Shown here piece by piece: positions 43,113-51,569 of a stretch of DNA of 64,000 nucleotides. The notes under the pieces were generated by a model that was given only the letters and a program-made list of their open reading frames with translations, was not told the DNA's origin and made no database searches. Made by a program: the position numbers and the translations under genes. This stretch comes from Dehalococcoidia bacterium (GTDB lineage: Bacteria > Chloroflexota > Dehalococcoidia > Lucifugimonadales > UBA1123), in assembly GCA_009838465.1 (NCBI GenBank), contig VXRN01000067.1, positions 1 to 64,000 on the forward strand, in the 5' to 3' direction. How positions within the stretch are numbered: the stretch's first letter is position 1; each line of letters starts with the position of its first letter.

Positions 43113-44513
43113 TTACGTTAGGTCTGCGGGATGCCGCGTGTGCCAGTCGGTCATCTCTTGATACTGCCTGCCGATTGCGAGACACAAGTTCTCATCGTAG
43201 GCCCTGGACATGAACTGGATGCCCGTCGGCATACCGTCCGCGTCGAAGCCGCTCGGTACTGACACCGACGGCAGGCCGCAGCCGTTCCCGACGGCGCCTA
43301 TGATGTCCCCAGGCCCTGCGAGAGTGCGGCGGAACTGCTGGTCAATCGGCGTAGCGGTCGTTAGCGAGGTGGGCGCGGCAATCGCGTCGTACCCCGACAT
43401 TACGCCGTCAACCTCACGCGCGATGACTCCGCGTAGCCTCAGCGCCTTGATATAGTCGCTTGCCAATATCGCGGTTCTCGCGTATGGGCCATGATGGTCT
43501 TCGGGCGCGGTCAGCCCGGCGGGGCCGCCCTCGGCTATGAAGTCCTCGAATGCGCTCGCGGACTCGACCATCAGGATAGTCCGAGTTACCTGCGCGTATG
43601 GCAGGTCGGGGAACTCTATCTCCTCCACGTCCGCGTAGTCTGACAGCGCATCGAGCGCGGCCTCGAAGTTGGTCTTCACCGCATCCTGCGCTTCCTCAGT
43701 GGCGTCCTTGAGAACGCCGAGTCTGAACTTTCGCCCCGGATCGTAGTCTGCGTCGTATATGAAGGGTTGGGCATAAGTCGTAGGATCGCTGGGATCGGGC
43801 CCCGCAATCGCTTCCAGAACGATACCGCAGTCGTCTGAGGTCAGGCAAAGCGGGCCCAGCTTGTCCAGCGTCCAGCATAGAGCCATCGCTCCGTGTCTGC
43901 TGACCCTGCCGTATGTGGGACGCAGGCCGGACAGACCGCAGTTGTTCGACGGAGAGAGTATAGAACCCCAGGTTTCGGAGCCGATGGCGAACGGCACGAG
44001 CCCCGCGGCCACCGCCGCCCCAGACCCGCTCGATGATCCGCCCGTCCAGCGCTCCTTGTCCCACGGATTGCGTGGTGGGCCGGTGAAGGATGCGTTGGGC
44101 TGGTGATAACCCATGCCGCCCGCAAGCTCTATCATCGCCAGTTTACCGGCCAGCGGCGCGCCCGCACTCTCGAGCCTGGTCACGACGGTCGCGTCGTGGC
44201 CGAACTGCTGCTCGCTGAACGGCGCTGCTCCCCAGGAGGTGGGTATGCCTCCCGACGTGGCAAGCAGGTCCTTCGCGCCCCAGGGTATGCCTGCCAGCGG
44301 ACCCGGGTCGCGCCCAGCCGCAAGCTCCGATTCCGCACGTCGCGCCGTTTCGAGCGCTCGCTCGGACGTGAGCGTCACAAGCGAGTTGTACGCCGGGCCG
44401 AATTCGTCCAGACGCGCCAGGCACTGCTCTGTCAGCTCGACCGGCGATACGCCCCCGTCCCGGATCAGCGACGCCAACTCCCTTACGGGAGTGAAAGCCA
44501 GTCCATCAGCCAT
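43113..44513 (-). CDS. Amidase signature family hydrolase
   Basis: A 466-residue amidase with the Ser-cisSer-Lys triad: Lys81 (WGAKDLL), the cis-Ser in TGGSSSGSGAA near residue 160, and nucleophile Ser184. The last sits in GSETWGSI, where most family members have GGS; Trp replaces the first Gly. It hydrolyses an unknown amide. ATG 44513 (GGAG 8 nt upstream) is preferred to a GTG at 44522. It overlaps the small upstream gene by 8 nt, so the two are translationally coupled. Confidence 0.93.
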   Translation of the reverse strand: MADGLAFTPVRELASLIRDGGVSPVELTEQCLARLDEFGPAYNSLVTLTSERALETARRAESELAAGRDPGPLAGIPWGAKDLLATSGGIPTSWGAAPFSEQQFGHDATVVTRLESAGAPLAGKLAMIELAGGMGYHQPNASFTGPPRNPWDKERWTGGSSSGSGAAVAAGLVPFAIGSETWGSILSPSNNCGLSGLRPTYGRVSRHGAMALCWTLDKLGPLCLTSDDCGIVLEAIAGPDPSDPTTYAQPFIYDADYDPGRKFRLGVLKDATEEAQDAVKTNFEAALDALSDYADVEEIEFPDLPYAQVTRTILMVESASAFEDFIAEGGPAGLTAPEDHHGPYARTAILASDYIKALRLRGVIAREVDGVMSGYDAIAAPTSLTTATPIDQQFRRTLAGPGDIIGAVGNGCGLPSVSVPSGFDADGMPTGIQFMSRAYDENLCLAIGRQYQEMTDWHTRHPADLT

Positions 44514-44724
44514 TATCGTCACTCCTGTAAGGCTTGAAGGTCGAGAAGGGTTCGATGTCGTTGGTCAGCCGTATGTCTCGCATGGGTGCGAAGAAGCCGG
44601 ACAGTCCGACGACTGTCTTGCGCACCTCTTCCAATTGCTCGTCGTTCATCAGGTGGCCATACTTCTCCTTGACCACCGCGAACATCAAGTCCTGTTCCAG
44701 AGACTTTCCGGTCTTGTCGTCCAT
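44506..44724 (-). CDS. Small amidase-associated protein (AtzG/GatC-like?)
   Basis: A 72-residue protein, mainly helical (EQDLMFAVVKEKYGHLMNDEQLEEVRKTVVGLSG; landmark MNDEQLEEVRKTV) with an extended acidic tail (DIEPFSTFKPYRSDD). Its size, position and stop overlapping the amidase start recall AtzG, the small partner of amidase AtzE, and GatC, both of which wrap an extended tail round an amidase. Family membership is inferred from context and shape, not from a recognised motif. GAGG precedes the ATG. Confidence 0.6.
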   Translation of the reverse strand: MDDKTGKSLEQDLMFAVVKEKYGHLMNDEQLEEVRKTVVGLSGFFAPMRDIRLTNDIEPFSTFKPYRSDDNG

Positions 44725-44776
44725 GATAATTTCCTCGGTATCGTCTCATAGTTCTGAGCGCCACGGCTCCCTATGC

Positions 44777-44815
44777 AACTGTAAACTGTAAACTAAAAAC
44801 TGTAAACTAAAAACC
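44777..44815. repeat. Short AT-rich direct repeats (CTGTAAACT)
   Basis: Three copies of CTGTAAACT with intervening AAAAA lie directly before the aroE start codon. They give an AT-rich stretch in an otherwise GC-rich region and may contribute to the aroE promoter, but no clear -35/-10 pair is seen. Confidence 0.6.
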
Positions 44816-44818
44816 GAA

Positions 44819-45667
44819 ATGACACTTCACGCAGGCATATTCGGATATCCAATCAGGCACTCCATTTCGCCCGCAATGCACAACGCGGCTTTTGGGAGCG
44901 CCGAGATAGATGCCGTGTACGAGGCTTGGGAGACAGCCCCGGATAGACTAGCTGCGGGTGTCGCCGCACTAAGGGACGGTAGCTTCCTCGGAGCAAACGT
45001 GACTGTGCCTCACAAACAGGCGGTGATGGAGCATCTGGACGATATTGACAGCCTGGCGACCAGAATCGGTGCGGTGAACACAATCGTCAACCAGAACGGG
45101 CGGTTGCTCGGCTCCAACACCGACGCCCTGGGCTTCATAAACTCTCTCAAAAACGAGGCAGGGGTAAACGTCTCAGGACTGAACGTGGTCCTCATAGGTG
45201 CGGGAGGGGCTGCGCGGGCGGCGGCCTACGCACTGGTTGACGAACGGGTAGGTGAGCTAACGATAGCCAACAGGACGGTCGAGCGCGCGGAATCACTGGC
45301 GACTGAACTGCGGAAAACGGGGGCGGAAACGGTTTCATACGGTATCTCGGACCCCGATTTACTCTCAGCCTGCGAGCGTGCGGACCTGATTGTCAACTCC
45401 ACCTCGGTCGGTATGTTGCACGGGCCTGCCGAGGGTGAGTCTCCGATTCCTGCAAGCGCCATTAGTCCCGGATGTGTAGTGTACGACATGGTGTACAACC
45501 CGAGCAGGACCCCTCTTCTCACAGACGCGGAGAAATCAGGCGCGCGAATCGTCGGTGGCCTTCCGATGCTCGTCCATCAGGGAGCGGCAGCATGGACACG
45601 CTGGACGGGCAGGGAAGCGCCGGTCGAGGTGATGTTCGAGGCGGCGAGAGAGGCGCTTGGACTGTAA
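44819..45667 (+). CDS. aroE: Shikimate dehydrogenase
   Basis: A 282-residue enzyme of the shikimate pathway that reduces 3-dehydroshikimate with NADPH. The signatures are GYPIRHSISPAMHN (Ser15/Ser17 bind shikimate), catalytic Lys66 in NVTVPHK, Asn87, Asp102 (SNTDALGF), and the nucleotide turn GAGGAARA. The NRT after the next strand favours NADP. ATG 44819 has no ribosome-binding site; the upstream bases are CTGTAAACT repeats. Confidence 0.96.
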   Translation: MTLHAGIFGYPIRHSISPAMHNAAFGSAEIDAVYEAWETAPDRLAAGVAALRDGSFLGANVTVPHKQAVMEHLDDIDSLATRIGAVNTIVNQNGRLLGSNTDALGFINSLKNEAGVNVSGLNVVLIGAGGAARAAAYALVDERVGELTIANRTVERAESLATELRKTGAETVSYGISDPDLLSACERADLIVNSTSVGMLHGPAEGESPIPASAISPGCVVYDMVYNPSRTPLLTDAEKSGARIVGGLPMLVHQGAAAWTRWTGREAPVEVMFEAAREALGL

Positions 45668-45776
45668 GGCGCTTGCATTCTCTGAGTCGGCATCTTTCTT
45701 AACGTGCGCCCGCCTAAACTAGAATCTTCGTACGGTGTTGTTTTCTAATTGAGGTCGCTTTGCACGCTATATTCAA

Positions 45777-45881
45777 ATGGACGAGGTGGAACGAGTGAAG
45801 AGTATCGTAGTCATCGTCGGTCTCGCTGTAATCCTCATTGTGTTGATTGCGGTTTACGTGGTAATTCCGACCGGGGAATAG
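45777..45881 (+). CDS. Predicted 34-aa single-pass membrane protein
   Basis: A frame of 34 codons encoding a short charged N-terminus and one TM helix (VVIVGLAVILIVLIAVYVVI), ending PTGE. A GTG at 45795 inside it has GAGGTGG 5 nt upstream, so the true product may be the 28-residue form. It ends 40 nt before thyX in the same direction. The function is unknown. Small hydrophobic proteins of this kind are often missed. Confidence 0.5.
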   Translation: MDEVERVKSIVVIVGLAVILIVLIAVYVVIPTGE

Positions 45882-45921
45882 ATAGAGGACTTCCAAGTGG
45901 CAACAAGCGAAGGGACTCCAA

Positions 45922-46722
45922 ATGAAGTACAGTTCCAACCCCAATGTCTATCTCGTGAGCAGGCCGTCGGTTGACTGGGAGCAGATTGCGGCGTTCCTGT
46001 CCGACGAGGACCTGCCCCCAATCCCGGCCAGCATACGCGCGGGCGCGGACGACGCGAACGCGATTATCGAGACCTCGGCCCGGCTCTGCTACATGAGCTT
46101 CGGACGCGGGAGACGCGACATCGAGGATTTCATATACAACCTGCTTAGTTCCAAGGACGGGTCGGTATTCGAGCACGTCAACTACGGGTTCGTCATAACT
46201 GGCGTGTCGCGCAGTCTCACGCACGAGCTTGTACGCCACAGGGCGGGATTCGCCTACAGCCAGCGCTCTCAGAGGTATGTTGACGAGACCGAGGGCTCGT
46301 TTGTCTTGCCTCCGGCGCTCGTGATGGAAAACGGCGCCGCTGACGATGCTAAAGAGGTCCTCCAAGACGCGCTGGAGTCTGCAGCCGACAGCTACGTAAA
46401 GCTGGTGAAGGAACTCGAAGAAGTCCTCCCAAGGGAGCGGTTCAGTCACAACACCGACCGACGCAAAGCAATCAGACAGGCCGCGCGGGCCGTTCTCCCC
46501 AACGCGACTGAGACCAAGATTTTCGTCACCGGCAACGTCCGCGCCTGGCGTCACTTCATCGAGATGAGGGGCGCGTCTTTCGCCGACTGGGAGATTCGTT
46601 CCATCGCCCTTCAGATTCTAGAACTCCTTCAGAAGGAAGCCCCCCTGATGTTCGGCGACTTCGAGGTCAGCGATCTTGGGGACGGCACGCAGGTCGCCAC
46701 GCCCCGATATTCGAAGGTATGA
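45922..46722 (+). CDS. thyX: Flavin-dependent thymidylate synthase
   Basis: A 266-residue ThyX that makes dTMP from dUMP with FAD, NADPH and methylene-tetrahydrofolate. The signature RHRAGFAYSQRSQRY (residues 105-119) is the RHR...S motif, one residue longer than the T. maritima form (RHRIASYNELSGRY), a variant I believe is common in related lineages. SHNTDRRKAIRQAARAVLPN (landmark RAVLPN) and the VRAWRHFIEMR block complete the dUMP site. No thyA is seen in the window. Confidence 0.96.
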   Translation: MKYSSNPNVYLVSRPSVDWEQIAAFLSDEDLPPIPASIRAGADDANAIIETSARLCYMSFGRGRRDIEDFIYNLLSSKDGSVFEHVNYGFVITGVSRSLTHELVRHRAGFAYSQRSQRYVDETEGSFVLPPALVMENGAADDAKEVLQDALESAADSYVKLVKELEEVLPRERFSHNTDRRKAIRQAARAVLPNATETKIFVTGNVRAWRHFIEMRGASFADWEIRSIALQILELLQKEAPLMFGDFEVSDLGDGTQVATPRYSKV

Positions 46723-46813
46723 GTCTGCTTGACCTGCAAGTTTCGCCGGTTTCCGCTACTATATCTACGCTAGTATCGGGCAACGGATACGCGAATGTGA
46801 AGGAGCAAGTGTC

Positions 46814-47023
46814 TTGGCAGAATCACATATTTCCAGATGGGGAACCAGTCTGGCCGTTCGCATTCCCGACGCAATAGCCCAGCAGTGGGGAGTTCAGGAA
46901 GGGTCAGCAATTCAGATCATCCCGCAGGGCGAACAGATAATGCTTTGCAAGAAGACTTACGACTTGGACGGCATGCTGGCCCGGGTCACTCCTGAGAATG
47001 TTCATCCCGAGCTATCTCTCTGA
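46814..47023 (+). CDS. MazE/AbrB-type antitoxin, short and orphan
   Basis: A 69-residue swapped-hairpin DNA-binding protein: SRWGTSLAVRIPDAIAQQWGVQEGSAIQI is the typical AbrB/MazE fold (landmark GTSLAVRIP). It reaches MLARVTPENVHPE, the start of the toxin-binding tail, and stops at LSL, about 10-15 residues early. No MazF gene follows: the next gene is on the other strand and overlaps its end. TTG start, with AAGGAG about 10 nt upstream. It is probably a remnant of a broken MazEF locus, possibly still an autoregulator. Confidence 0.82.
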   Translation: MAESHISRWGTSLAVRIPDAIAQQWGVQEGSAIQIIPQGEQIMLCKKTYDLDGMLARVTPENVHPELSL

Positions 47024-47294
47024 CCGCGTCTTCGAAAGCTGACTGCATGGCTGCTGTCTGCTCCGGGTCATCTCTGTCTGGACAACCTGCCATTGTCCTG
47101 AGATCGAGATTCGCTATGATCTCACTATCACTCCATCCTCGAACGTCTCGTCGAGCGAGGTATTCTTCGACCTTCTCGAGATCATACCCGTGAATATCCT
47201 CACTGGCCTTTCTGGCAGCACGAACACACGCAGTGTTCAATAGGTCGAAGAGAGCTTCATTTGTGATCATGCCCGGCACTAGGGGATTTGGCAT
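46986..47294 (-). CDS. Hypothetical protein, 102 aa
   Basis: A soluble acidic protein, PNPLVPGMITNEALFDLLNTACVRAARKA at the N-terminus (landmark ITNEALFDLL), then EEYLARRDVRGWSDSEIIA. I do not recognise it. ATG 47294 has GAGG 8 nt upstream; the frame extends to 47381. It overlaps the end of the MazE gene by 38 nt tail to tail, so its C-terminus lies where the lost part of mazE would have been. Confidence 0.5.
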   Translation of the reverse strand: MPNPLVPGMITNEALFDLLNTACVRAARKASEDIHGYDLEKVEEYLARRDVRGWSDSEIIANLDLRTMAGCPDRDDPEQTAAMQSAFEDAVREIARDEHSQE

Positions 47295-47423
47295 TGGTGC
47301 ATCCTCTGTCTGACTTATCGGTATCCATCGTGCGCTTACATTCAGTCCTGACAGACTGCTGTACCCTAGTACGACGTCCACTTAGTTTTGTTCTATTCAG
47401 TTTATTCCCAAGTTCCACTCGTC

Positions 47424-47443
47424 GTTCCTGCGAAGGCGGGAAC
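47424..47443. repeat. REP-type hairpin
   Basis: GTTCCTGC-GAAG-GCGGGAAC, an 8-bp palindrome of the common extragenic type found in many bacterial genomes. A related perfect hairpin is at 56216-56235. The rest of 47382-47572 shows no gene. Confidence 0.6.
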
Positions 47444-47572
47444 CCAAGGGTGGGGAGGCAGGCCAGAACATGGCAAAATCAACTGGACGCGGCACTAGTA
47501 CATCTTAACTCACCTATTCACTATTCTTAACTCACCTGCTACACTCGCGCCAACCTCAGAGCGGACGGCACG

Positions 47573-48847
47573 ATGAAATTTGGAATCTTCTACGAGCACC
47601 AGATACCGCGTCCCTGGGACGATGGCGATGAGCACAAGCTGTTCAAGGACGCGCTGGAACAAGTCGAGCTGGCCGACAGGCTGGGCATAGACTACGCTTG
47701 GGAGGTCGAACACCACTTCCTGGAAGAGTATTCTCACTCCTCCGCGCCGGAGGTTTTTCTTGCGGCCTGCTCGCAGAGGACAAAGCGGATAAGGCTCGGA
47801 CATGGTATCGTTCTGATGCCGCCCGGATTCAACCATCCCGCACGGGTCGCCGAGCGGGTCTCCACACTGGACATCGTGAGCGACGGTAGAGTTGACTGGG
47901 GTACGGGCGAGGCAAGCTCTCGCCTGGAACTTGAAGGATTCGGAGTTGACCCCAAGCTGAAGCGCGATATGTGGTTAGAGTCGGTCAGAGAGACCGCTCG
48001 CATGATGACCGCCGAGCCCTACCCCGGTTACAAGGGCCGCTTCTTCTCGATGCCGCATCGCAACGTCGTTCCAAAGCCCTTGCAGAAGCCGCACCCGCCA
48101 ATCTGGGTCGCCTGTTCCAACCGGGAGACGATCAAACTCGCCGCGCGGCTCGGCATTGGCGCGCTGACCTTCGCCTTCGTTGGCGCGGAGGACGCCAAGT
48201 ATTGGGTCTCGGAATACTACGAAACCTTCAGGAACGAATGTGAACCAATCGGACAGGCGATCAATCCGAATATAGCGATGGTGACAGGCTTCATGTGCCA
48301 CCAGGACAGCGGCATCGCGGTCGAACGAGGACTACCCGGAATTCAGTTCTTCGGATACGGGTTGAATCATTACTACTCGACTGGTACGCACGTTCCCGGC
48401 AAGTTCAATATCTGGGACGACTTCGAAGCGCATCGCAACGGGGACAACGAGCCAACCGGCTGCATCGGAAGCCCGGCGCAGGTTCGGGAGACGCTCCTGC
48501 AATACGAAAGCGCCGGAGTTGACCAGGTGGTGTTCATTCAGCAGGGCGGCAGGAACCGCCACGAGCATATCTCAGAGTCGCTTGAGCTATTCGCAAGCGA
48601 GGTCCTACCAGAGTTCAAGGAGAGGGAAGAGGCGAGACTCCACGCGAAGGCCGAGGCACTCGCGCCGTTCATAGAGAAGGCGGAGAGCCGGATACAGGGA
48701 GTCGAGCGGATGGACCCCATACCGGAAGTTGAGTCCTACCCCGTCCTGATGGAAAGGCTCGGTATGCCGCAGGAAGACTCGCGAGAAGGCCGGGATATTC
48801 TGTCGTCGCTTCTTGGCGCGGAATCCGACAGACGGTCGAGAGACTGA
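47573..48847 (+). CDS. LLM-class flavin-dependent oxidoreductase (luciferase-like)
   Basis: A 424-residue luciferase-like monooxygenase of the bacterial luciferase/LLM group: MKFGIFYEHQIPRPW at the N-terminus, YAWEVEHHFLEEYSHSSAPEVFLAA (landmark VEHHFLEEYSHSS), GRVDWGTG and the PPIWVACSNRETI strand. It is a different subgroup from the SsuD-like proteins at 39.7 and 50.1 kb. It has a long C-terminal helical tail (FKEREEARLHAKAEALAPF). It probably oxidises an organic substrate with FMNH2 and O2. The esterase gene begins 24 nt later and is likely co-transcribed. Confidence 0.92.
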   Translation: MKFGIFYEHQIPRPWDDGDEHKLFKDALEQVELADRLGIDYAWEVEHHFLEEYSHSSAPEVFLAACSQRTKRIRLGHGIVLMPPGFNHPARVAERVSTLDIVSDGRVDWGTGEASSRLELEGFGVDPKLKRDMWLESVRETARMMTAEPYPGYKGRFFSMPHRNVVPKPLQKPHPPIWVACSNRETIKLAARLGIGALTFAFVGAEDAKYWVSEYYETFRNECEPIGQAINPNIAMVTGFMCHQDSGIAVERGLPGIQFFGYGLNHYYSTGTHVPGKFNIWDDFEAHRNGDNEPTGCIGSPAQVRETLLQYESAGVDQVVFIQQGGRNRHEHISESLELFASEVLPEFKEREEARLHAKAEALAPFIEKAESRIQGVERMDPIPEVESYPVLMERLGMPQEDSREGRDILSSLLGAESDRRSRD

Positions 48848-48871
48848 TTCGCTTTTCAGGAGACAACGATA

Positions 48872-49768
48872 ATGTCCAAAGCCCAGCTGGAAAAAGTAAT
48901 AGAGCTTCTGACCTCCCGCGAGAGGCCTGAGAATCCCACTATCGAAGATTCGCGCGAAGGGTTCGAGAAAATGATGCGAGTCGTCGGAGGTAAGACGCCC
49001 GCCAGCATTCGACAGGCGGACGCGGGTGGCGTTCCAAGCGAGTTGGTATCTGCCGGGGGAGCGTCGGAGGATACCGCCACTCTCTACCTTCATGGTGGAG
49101 GCTATGTGATAGGTTCTCCCAAGACGCACCGCGAGTTCGCGCGCCGCCTCTCAGCGGCCAGCCAAGCCCAGGTGTTGGTGATAGACTATCGGCTTGCGCC
49201 CGAGATCCCTTTCCCTGCACCTGTGGAAGACGCGATATCCGCGTATCGCTGGCTGATGAGCGAGGGATACGCGCCAGAAAGAATTGCCATAGCAGGCGAC
49301 TCGGCGGGCGGCGGACTCACTGTTGCAACCTTAGTCAGCATCAGGGACCAGGGACTTCCCATGCCCGCCTGCGGCGTGTGCCTTTCTCCTTGGGTGGACA
49401 TGGAGGGCATAGGCGACTCGATGACCAGCCGCGCTGACTGCGATCCGATGGTGCAGAAAGAGGGCCTTGTCGGTATGGCCGGACTTTACCTTGCGGACGC
49501 CGATCCCAGGTCGCCACTGGCCGCGCCCATGTACGCCGACCTCGAAGGACTTCCGCCGCTCCTGATACAGGTAGGCGCCAGCGAGACGCTGTTCGATGAC
49601 GCCGTTCGACTCGATAATAAGGCGCGCGCAGCTGGAGTCGAGACCTCTTTCGAGGAATGGGACGACATGATACACGTGTGGCACATCTTCGCCCCAATGC
49701 TGGACGAGGGCCAAAAGGCAATCGAGCGCATGGCTGAGTTCATGCGTGAGAAGTGGAACGGAAGCTAG
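48872..49768 (+). CDS. Alpha/beta hydrolase, hormone-sensitive lipase family
   Basis: A 298-residue esterase. The oxyanion motif HGGG (74-77) and nucleophile Ser144 in GDSAGG are the HSL signatures; the rest of the triad is Glu238 (GASETLFDD) and His268 (MIHVW). It hydrolyses short- to medium-chain esters. It may act downstream of the luciferase-like enzyme, whose gene precedes it by 24 nt, if that enzyme makes an ester, as Baeyer-Villiger-type LLM proteins can; that link is inference. Confidence 0.93.
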   Translation: MSKAQLEKVIELLTSRERPENPTIEDSREGFEKMMRVVGGKTPASIRQADAGGVPSELVSAGGASEDTATLYLHGGGYVIGSPKTHREFARRLSAASQAQVLVIDYRLAPEIPFPAPVEDAISAYRWLMSEGYAPERIAIAGDSAGGGLTVATLVSIRDQGLPMPACGVCLSPWVDMEGIGDSMTSRADCDPMVQKEGLVGMAGLYLADADPRSPLAAPMYADLEGLPPLLIQVGASETLFDDAVRLDNKARAAGVETSFEEWDDMIHVWHIFAPMLDEGQKAIERMAEFMREKWNGS

Positions 49769-49799
49769 CCAGTGTTGACATTTAACGTCATTTGTATGT

Positions 49800-49995
49800 T
49801 AAAAGTCCCCTCTCCCTCAGGGCTTGTAAGGGTAGGTAAGACGTGCAGTCAGCTATGAATTTCGACCAACAGACCCCCTCTCCCTCAGGGAGAGGGCTGG
49901 GGTGAGGGTGAAATACCTACCCCTCTCAGCTCCCTCTGAGAGAGGGTTTGGGTGAGGGCAAATTCATACCCCTATCAGCCCTTAATGAGAGATGG
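49800..49995. repeat. Cluster of four REP-like elements
   Basis: The 296-bp gap between the esterase and the next monooxygenase is filled by four degenerate copies of CCCCTCTCCCTCAGGGAGAGGG followed by GGGTGAGGGTGA-type tails. The copies face the same way. No promoter or gene is seen inside. It is the largest array of this family in the window. Confidence 0.75.
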
Positions 49996-50064
49996 CTAGG
50001 GTGAGAGTGATTCCCTATACCTGCCAAACTGATACGGCAATCTTGAAGTCGGCGAGGCTTTCAC

Positions 50065-51174
50065 ATGGCGAAAACAAGACCCGAACCCAAATTCGACTGG
50101 TTCATTCCGATAGACGGCGACGGCGCCCATATCGGAACGGTCCACGCCGAACGTCCTCCCACTTTCGAGTACCTGCGTCAGGTCGTCGAGACGGCGGAAC
50201 GGAATGGGTTCTACTCGCTGCTCATACCCACGCGATTCGCGAACGGCCTGTTCGAAGAACAGGCTCCCTTGGCCGAGACCTGGACGACCGTCACCGCGCT
50301 CGCAGCAGTGACAAGTAAGATCAGGTTCCTCATAGCGATAAGGCCGGGATTCATATCGCCCGGACTCTTTGCGCAGATGGCCGCGACCCTCGACCAGATA
50401 AGCGGCGGCAGGATAGACCTCAACGTGGTGCCGGGCGGTATCCAGGGCGATTTCGAGCGGTTCGGGGAGACAAGCGATCACGCGAACCGTTACGAACGCG
50501 CCGAGGAGTTCATCGCCGCCCTGCGCACACTCTGGCAGAAGCCCGACCCAGTGGACTTCGATGGACAATTCATAAATCTCAGGGGCGCGTTAGTTTCGCC
50601 GGGAGTGGTGAACGGCGGACCGAAGTTCTACCTCGGTGGAGCGTCTGACCGTGCCCTCGATCTGGCCGGTAAACAGTCCGACGTCTATCTGGCGTGGATA
50701 CTTCCCCAGGAGCAGATTGCGGCCCATATCGATAGAGCTAACGCGAAGTTCGAAAAGGCGGGAAGGGAAGCATCCTACGGGATCAGGACCCACATCATCG
50801 TCAGGGATTCCGAGACCGAAGCATGGGACGCCGCTGAAGACCTGCTCTCCAGGGCCGCGTCGGTCGTTAGAGACCAGCGAAGCTCCGCCTTCGCGGGAAC
50901 GGCGATGGTCGGGCAGCGCGCCCAGGCTCGGGTAGTCGAGGATCACAGGCTTGGCGCCCACCTCTGGAACGGTATATCAACTGTCCGCGTAAACTGCGGC
51001 ACCGCCATCGTGGGCACGCCCGAACAGGTTGCGAACGAGCTTCTGGATTACTGGAATCTTGGAATTGACGAATTCATCCTGTCGGGCTTCCCGCACGTCG
51101 AAGAGTGCGATAGGGTCGCGCAAAGCCTGATTCCTCTTGTGAAGGAAATGATAGAGAGCCACAGGGCCGCATGA
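50065..51174 (+). CDS. LLM-class flavin-dependent monooxygenase (SsuD-like)
   Basis: A 369-residue SsuD-type protein: FIPIDGDGAHIG at the N-terminus, IRFLIAIRPGFISPGLFAQMAATLDQISGGRIDLNVVPGG (landmark DQISGGRIDLNVV), NRYERAEEFI and FYLGGASDRAL. It is a paralogue of the 39730 gene, clearly related but diverged. Substrates of the group include alkanesulfonates and other organosulfur compounds; the actual one is unknown. No flavin reductase gene is adjacent. Confidence 0.92.
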   Translation: MAKTRPEPKFDWFIPIDGDGAHIGTVHAERPPTFEYLRQVVETAERNGFYSLLIPTRFANGLFEEQAPLAETWTTVTALAAVTSKIRFLIAIRPGFISPGLFAQMAATLDQISGGRIDLNVVPGGIQGDFERFGETSDHANRYERAEEFIAALRTLWQKPDPVDFDGQFINLRGALVSPGVVNGGPKFYLGGASDRALDLAGKQSDVYLAWILPQEQIAAHIDRANAKFEKAGREASYGIRTHIIVRDSETEAWDAAEDLLSRAASVVRDQRSSAFAGTAMVGQRAQARVVEDHRLGAHLWNGISTVRVNCGTAIVGTPEQVANELLDYWNLGIDEFILSGFPHVEECDRVAQSLIPLVKEMIESHRAA

Positions 51175-51373
51175 ATCCGGCGATAATGTCCCTTTTGACG
51201 CGCTGAAACCATTGGACACGCGCTTCAACTTCCCAGATGGCCAGACTCTCTGAGAGTTTGCGCAATTTGCCCAAACGCCTGATTTCGCCATTGGCATATT
51301 ACTAATTTTGGAGTAACATTGATTGCTGTCTGAATTAAATACAGTCTTCATAATAAGCTAGGGGGGAGCCATT

Positions 51374-51517
51374 ATGATCGGATATTGCATGAAGTGCAGG
51401 GAATCGCGCGAGATACGGGAAGCCGAGCAGGTAACCATGAAGAATGGCAGGCCGGCCACACGAGGTAAGTGCGGACTCTGCGGTTCTACAATGTTCAGAA
51501 TAGGCAAAGCGTCCTAA
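51374..51517 (+). CDS. DUF5679-type zinc-ribbon miniprotein, 47 aa
   Basis: A 47-residue frame with two zinc knuckles, YCMKCR and KCGLCGS, separated by EAEQVTMKNGRPATRG, and ending MFRIGKAS. That is the full length and layout of DUF5679 proteins, which resemble YjdM/DNA-gyrase-type ribbons but have no known function. GGGGGGAG lies 6 nt upstream. The stop is 22 nt from a strong hairpin. Confidence 0.8.
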   Translation: MIGYCMKCRESREIREAEQVTMKNGRPATRGKCGLCGSTMFRIGKAS

Positions 51518-51538
51518 CAACCAGAACGCCTTAAATGT

Positions 51539-51569
51539 GAACGCGGCCCTTTTAATCAGGGCCGCGTTC
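51539..51569. terminator. Bidirectional hairpin terminator
   Basis: GAACGCGGCCCT (51539-51550) pairs perfectly with AGGGCCGCGTTC (51558-51569) across a 7-nt loop, followed by TGTTGTT. It serves the miniprotein gene, and its right arm also encodes the last codons (NNRTRP-stop) of the convergent gene at 51556-51801. Confidence 0.8.

Noticed and set aside
47288-47530. An 80-codon frame before the luciferase-like gene
   Set aside because: It runs through a REP hairpin (47424-47443), has no ribosome site and no recognisable domain.
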